Assembly (NCBI GenBank): GCA_001940725.1
Contig: MDVR01000099.1
Span: 1-11,233 of the forward strand
DNA: 11,233 nucleotides
Direction of reading: 5' to 3'
DNA from: Candidatus Heimdallarchaeota archaeon LC_2
GTDB taxonomy: Archaea > Asgardarchaeota > Heimdallarchaeia > Heimdallarchaeales > Kariarchaeaceae
The notes beneath the pieces are model-generated. The model saw only the letters and a program-made list of their open reading frames with translations, did not search any database and was not told the origin of the DNA. A program made the position numbers and the translations under genes. How positions within the stretch are numbered: position 1 is the stretch's first letter; each line of letters opens with the position of its first letter. Positions 7,931 to 11,233 of the stretch are shown in pieces.

Positions 7931-9769
7931 ATGAGTCGATCGGATGGGAAAAGCTCAATGACTGCTCAAGCCATGAAGGCCGAAGAGTTATTGAGGAACG
8001 GTATAAGCCAAGGAAATGCGACTGAATTCATCCAGGGATATCTAGAATATGAAAAGGCCATATTATTTTTTGAAGGTGTTGGAAAAGTAAAAGAATCAAG
8101 AAAATTACTAACTCGTCTCGAAAAAATTCTCAGTGTGGTCATTGATCGTGGTGATCCTGAAGCACCGTATTATTCTAAACTAGGACCATTTTTTATTTTG
8201 TACTCAAGACATTTCAGTGCAAGAATTTTAGAAATGTTAAATATAGACCTAACTGGTGCTACAGCATCTCGAGTTGCAGCTCTTGATTTCGCAATTGGTG
8301 TTGAATGGATTGAACAAGTATTGAATATTATGGTCGATTTACTCATTGAAGGATATGTAGATCATTGTCTGAGATACCTAAAATTTACCAAAGACCGAAG
8401 AGAAGAGCTAATTGAAGAAGTTGCTATCCAAATCGAAGAAGCTCAAGAAAGTGAAGCTCGGAAATGGTTCACGAAAAAACAAGACCCTGAAAAAACTGCA
8501 GTATTAATTTATGAATCGTTTTTACGTCTTTTAGGTCTCATGGTTGATCGTTACAATAAAGGAAATACTTTTCTTACCGATGGTCTTGAAGTGTTACGAA
8601 GATTAAAATCTGCAGTTGAATCTGACTTTGAATATTTGGATGTTCGTTTGATTGCACTTGAAGCTAATATTCGTGCGAGTCAAGGTGATGAGGTAAATGA
8701 ATCGTTGGTCTCACATGTAAAATCTCGAATTTTACCATATACAATTATGACTAATTCAGGACTCGATGAACTTACTGAATTACTTAAAGCATTCGTCAAA
8801 AAGAAAAAATTAGACCTCAATGTCGCTGTTGGCGAAATACCAATACTTGGAGCGAATCCAGCAGGTTCACCCCATTTATCTGTAATTGGTCAAACAGGTG
8901 TTGGAAAAACAACCTTAACCAAACAAATATTGAAAGAAAATATAAGAGTACAAAACGCAGCGGTAGTAGTATTCGATCATCATTTTGAGTATGCAGACAT
9001 TGCCGACCACATAGTACAGATCGGTGGTGAACGAGCTCCTGAAGCAACTCGCTATTATCCTGTAGAGGAAATTGGAGATACCTTTAAACAAGCACAACAA
9101 TTCATCTCTGATCAGCAAAAGACATTCTCCGCAGAAGGTGCCAAAGCTGAAGATTTAGTATCTAAAATTCAAGAATATGAAGAAAGAACTCGACCTACAA
9201 TAACTCGGTTTGTTGTTGATACTGTTGAAGCCTTATTACTCAAAGAAGAAGAAAATGTTATCCCAATACAACCAGGTGAAATCGTTGTATTTTGGATAAT
9301 AATGGATGATGCATGGGTGACAACCACTTGTGTTTCGACCGTCATCAAATATATACTTCAAATGGCAATCAATGAAAAATTACCTGGTAAAACTATTATG
9401 GTTACTGAAGAAGCTCAAAGACTTTCTGGAGATCAGTGGGTAAGAAATGTAACCTCAGAGGGAAGAAAGTTTGGATTAAATCTAATTTCTATTTCACAGG
9501 TACCGGAATTTGACCCATGGGTTGTTGCAAACTCGGAATTGGCGTTATTTAGATTGAGGAGGATTGATCCGGATAGTCCAGTAACTTCACTTTTCACAGA
9601 AGGAGCTCGTTTAATGGTGGCGCAACTGGAAACAGGAGAATATCTTAACTATCATCGAGATACTAGAGAGTGGTACTTATCTTATAATCCTGAATCTTTA
9701 TCCCCAATTCATGCTAAAGAAACGATCAGTAATAAACTTGAACAATTAAGAGCACTAGTTGGACGATAA
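7931..9769 (+). CDS. HerA/VirB4-like (DUF87) P-loop ATPase with long helical N-terminal region
   Basis: This 612-residue protein has an ATPase of the HerA-FtsK superfamily in its C-terminal half. Walker A is GQTGVGKTT (residues 320-328, Lys326). After it comes VVVFDHHFEYADI, the counterpart of the DPHGEY strand in HerA proteins. Walker B is TIMVTEEAQRL with Glu493/Glu494. The following SEGRKFGLNLISISQ carries the family's glycine and sensor Gln, and NSELALFRL and GEYLNYH complete the DUF87-like fold. Residues 1 to about 290 are almost wholly helical, amphipathic and TPR-like. They do not resemble the beta-rich HAS-barrel of canonical HerA. There is no membrane segment or signal. Family members are hexameric DNA or protein translocases; canonical HerA works with the NurA nuclease in end resection, but no nurA is adjacent. 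The divergent N-terminus makes a different partner likely. The longer frame from TTG 7868 is rejected because of promoter and Shine-Dalgarno placement. Confidence 0.88.
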   Translation: MSRSDGKSSMTAQAMKAEELLRNGISQGNATEFIQGYLEYEKAILFFEGVGKVKESRKLLTRLEKILSVVIDRGDPEAPYYSKLGPFFILYSRHFSARILEMLNIDLTGATASRVAALDFAIGVEWIEQVLNIMVDLLIEGYVDHCLRYLKFTKDRREELIEEVAIQIEEAQESEARKWFTKKQDPEKTAVLIYESFLRLLGLMVDRYNKGNTFLTDGLEVLRRLKSAVESDFEYLDVRLIALEANIRASQGDEVNESLVSHVKSRILPYTIMTNSGLDELTELLKAFVKKKKLDLNVAVGEIPILGANPAGSPHLSVIGQTGVGKTTLTKQILKENIRVQNAAVVVFDHHFEYADIADHIVQIGGERAPEATRYYPVEEIGDTFKQAQQFISDQQKTFSAEGAKAEDLVSKIQEYEERTRPTITRFVVDTVEALLLKEEENVIPIQPGEIVVFWIIMDDAWVTTTCVSTVIKYILQMAINEKLPGKTIMVTEEAQRLSGDQWVRNVTSEGRKFGLNLISISQVPEFDPWVVANSELALFRLRRIDPDSPVTSLFTEGARLMVAQLETGEYLNYHRDTREWYLSYNPESLSPIHAKETISNKLEQLRALVGR

Positions 9770-9828
9770 TCACGTCTGTTTCAATTTCAACTTAATTTCA
9801 ACTCAAAAATATTCGATGTGGTAATAAA

Positions 9829-9836
9829 GAATATAT
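9829..9836 (+). promoter_or_regulatory. TATA box of the coiled-coil membrane protein gene
   Basis: The box GAATATAT is centred about 25 bases before the GTG at 9858. This is the standard distance from TATA to transcript start in archaea, so transcription would begin on the start codon itself. No Shine-Dalgarno site precedes the GTG, which fits a leaderless mRNA. Confidence 0.6.
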
Positions 9837-9857
9837 CCACTTAATCTATTTTAGCAT

Positions 9858-10670
9858 GTGGAAGATCCAAAAAGGCTCAGAACCAAACTTAGATTAGATT
9901 TAAACGAAGTTCAAAAACAAATCGAGGATATCGAGGATCAAATGGGGTCTGATAAATCATCAGATACAATTGAGAGACACAAGAAGCTTGTTGAATATGA
10001 AAAGAAATTGAAGGATCAATACGAAAAAATTGCTGGTATAACAATTGATCAAGCATCCTCCTTAGATGAAAAAGCAATTAAGAGTTTAATTTCACAATCT
10101 GAATCATTTATTTCTCGATTATTGGGACTTATTGCCGGTTTATTATTATTTAATGGATTCTACAATCTAACAATTCATTCCTATGAGGGTCTAGACCCAA
10201 TGGATTATTTAGATTATCTCTCAGGAGAGGGCCAATCAGTTTCACCATTTTTAAATTTTGCTGGACAGCTTAAATTCGACAGTACCACAAATTTCATTGC
10301 AATTCCACTAATTGCGGGTATTACATTACTTTTATTGTCGATTTTGTTTTCAAAGTCTGGTTCAAAATTTTACAAATTATTCCAATTACTTGGTATATCA
10401 ATTCCTATTAGCTATTTCTTTTATTTGATTATTTATCAATCAAACGCAATTGATGTTACAACTGCTTTTGATGATAATATGGGATACTTAGGAGTTGCAG
10501 TAATTGTTGGGGGTATGCTTTATCTCTTTGGGTTATTTGATGACCGATCAAGATTCAATAAACTATTAATCTTAATTACTGCTTTTGCATTGATAGATTC
10601 AGGAATTCAAATTTTATTAGCAGCTATTGATGGTAATCCTCTAGAAACACTATTGTTCACATGGGGATGA
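9858..10670 (+). CDS. Coiled-coil multi-pass membrane protein, function unknown
   Basis: This 270-residue protein is not one I recognise. Residues ~5-65 are highly charged and heptad-like (DLNEVQKQIEDIEDQM, HKKLVEYEKKLKDQYEKI) and should form a cytoplasmic coiled coil. Five hydrophobic segments follow at about 88-106, 145-165, 176-196, 213-232 and 235-258. The loop after the first is polar and acidic, and a short acidic/basic loop (FDDRSRFNK) separates the last two. There is no cleavable signal. The start is GTG at 9858, chosen because of the TATA spacing; an ATG at 9856 is out of frame, and the next in-frame ATG at 9942 would cut into the coiled coil. The frame ends in TGA, but the same frame then continues for 20 hydrophobic residues to a TAA, so the protein may have lost, or may conditionally add, a sixth segment. 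Part of the gene is duplicated and inverted downstream. Confidence 0.8.
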   Translation: MEDPKRLRTKLRLDLNEVQKQIEDIEDQMGSDKSSDTIERHKKLVEYEKKLKDQYEKIAGITIDQASSLDEKAIKSLISQSESFISRLLGLIAGLLLFNGFYNLTIHSYEGLDPMDYLDYLSGEGQSVSPFLNFAGQLKFDSTTNFIAIPLIAGITLLLLSILFSKSGSKFYKLFQLLGISIPISYFFYLIIYQSNAIDVTTAFDDNMGYLGVAVIVGGMLYLFGLFDDRSRFNKLLILITAFALIDSGIQILLAAIDGNPLETLLFTWG

Positions 10671-10775
10671 ATGATGTTGCCTATGATGATTGCAAGTGTT
10701 ACTTTGGCTCTGGAAAATTTCTTTAGAAAATAAACTTTGAATTCCTGAATCTATCAATGCAAAAGCAGTAATTAA
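10383..10775. repeat. Direct repeat, copy 1 (393 bases, period 458)
   Basis: By eye this stretch is identical to 10841-11233, an offset of 458 bases. It covers the membrane protein from the third hydrophobic segment to its stop, the post-TGA extension, and the first 40 bases of the inverted copy. The match begins sharply: the base before it differs between copies. Copy 2 is cut by the window edge, so the true length may be greater. Confidence 0.95.
10671..10733 (+). other. In-frame 20-codon extension beyond the TGA of the membrane protein
   Basis: Directly after TGA 10668-10670 the frame continues MMLPMMIASVTLALENFFRK and ends in TAA. It is hydrophobic with a basic end, as expected for a last membrane helix and its cytoplasmic cap. 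The stop may be a nonsense mutation, a readthrough site or a sequencing error (TGG to TGA), or this may be non-coding by chance. It could also be a tiny separate frame starting at ATG 10671. The same sequence recurs at 11129-11191. Confidence 0.35.
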
Positions 10776-10848
10776 GATTAATAGTTTATTGAATCTTGAT
10801 CGGTCATCAAATAACCCAAAGAGATAAAGCATACCCCCAACAATTACT
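10736..10848 (-). repeat. Inverted 113-base copy of the membrane-protein gene interior
   Basis: This stretch is the exact reverse complement of 10499-10611, the part of the gene coding for the fourth and fifth hydrophobic segments. Its right end overlaps the start of direct copy 2 by eight bases (CAATTACT, 10841-10848), which is microhomology at the junction. At its left end the similarity continues imperfectly (AATAAA, one mismatch, TTTGAATTCC). A minus-strand open frame here is only this inverted coding sequence and is not a gene. Confidence 0.95.
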
Positions 10849-11128
10849 TGGTATATCAATTCCTATTAGCTATTTCTTTTATTTGATTATTTATCAATCA
10901 AACGCAATTGATGTTACAACTGCTTTTGATGATAATATGGGATACTTAGGAGTTGCAGTAATTGTTGGGGGTATGCTTTATCTCTTTGGGTTATTTGATG
11001 ACCGATCAAGATTCAATAAACTATTAATCTTAATTACTGCTTTTGCATTGATAGATTCAGGAATTCAAATTTTATTAGCAGCTATTGATGGTAATCCTCT
11101 AGAAACACTATTGTTCACATGGGGATGA
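10841..11128 (+). pseudogene. Duplicated 3' fragment of the coiled-coil membrane protein gene
   Basis: This fragment repeats the last ~95 codons of the gene at 9858-10670, from LLGISIPISYFF to LLFTWG and the same TGA. It lacks the coiled coil and the first two membrane segments. An ATG at 10796 could open the frame through inverted-copy sequence, adding about 16 unrelated residues, but no TATA box or Shine-Dalgarno site supports its use. It is a rearrangement or assembly by-product rather than a functional gene. Confidence 0.8.
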
Positions 11129-11233
11129 ATGATGTTGCCTATGATGATTGCAAGTGTTACTTTGGCTCTGGAAAATTTCTTTAGAAAATAAACTTTGAAT
11201 TCCTGAATCTATCAATGCAAAAGCAGTAATTAA
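10841..11233. repeat. Direct repeat, copy 2 (393 bases, runs into window edge)
   Basis: This is identical to 10383-10775 as far as it can be read. Its last 40 bases (11194-11233) match the start of the inverted copy, so the whole forward-plus-inverted 458-base unit appears to begin again at the window end. Confidence 0.95.

Noticed and set aside
10668..10670. TGA as a selenocysteine codon
   Set aside because: The context is a membrane helix without any redox motif, and no SECIS-like hairpin was recognised. A plain stop, mutation or error is more likely.
10650..10859. Minus-strand open frame similar to the membrane protein
   Set aside because: It reads the 113-base inverted copy and runs into unrelated sequence at both ends, so it is a product of the rearrangement and not a gene.
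10796..11128. A separate 110-residue membrane protein gene
   Set aside because: It begins in inverted-copy sequence and then repeats the end of the upstream gene. No initiation signals were seen.

Overview
The window is AT-rich and densely coded on the plus strand. It looks archaeal. It carries a DNA topoisomerase VI A subunit, TATA-like boxes placed about 25 bases ahead of start codons, at least one probably leaderless gene, a T-run in a terminator position, and a HerA/DUF87-type ATPase. A ubiquitin-like domain fused to the topoisomerase, and a eukaryote-style histone H1-like Lys/Ser/Thr tail on its operon partner, point towards an Asgard (Promethearchaeota) or related lineage. That lineage call is inference; there is no rRNA or other marker gene here.

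Layout. (1) Positions 2-5509 hold the 3' part of a giant gene that is open through the left edge. The visible 1835 residues are mostly degenerate helix-hairpin-helix-like repeats and end in a tandemly repeated, strongly basic tail. (2) Only 13 bases later, behind a clear Shine-Dalgarno site, is top6A (5523-6932). It has an extra N-terminal domain resembling ubiquitin. The two genes almost certainly form the end of one operon, which appears to stop at a T-run near 6958. (3) A 198-residue protein with a CxxC-20-CxxC zinc ribbon (7115-7711) stands alone behind its own putative promoter. (4) A HerA-like ATPase with a long helical N-terminal region (7931-9769) has a TATA-like box and a Shine-Dalgarno site that move its start well inside the longest open frame. 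(5) A GTG-started coiled-coil membrane protein (9858-10670) appears to be leaderless. (6) The right end (10383-11233) is rearranged. The 3' part of gene 5 is repeated with a 458-base period, and a 113-base inverted copy of its own interior lies between the direct copies. This is either a template-switch rearrangement or an amplification/assembly artefact.

How the genes may work together. The giant repeat protein and Top6A are the candidate system of interest. A very long DNA-binding scaffold with an H1-like tail, co-translated with a type IIB topoisomerase subunit bearing its own protein-interaction domain, suggests a chromatin-associated topoisomerase VI holoenzyme. No Top6B subunit is visible; it may lie upstream of the window or elsewhere. 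The other three genes look like independent single-gene transcription units.
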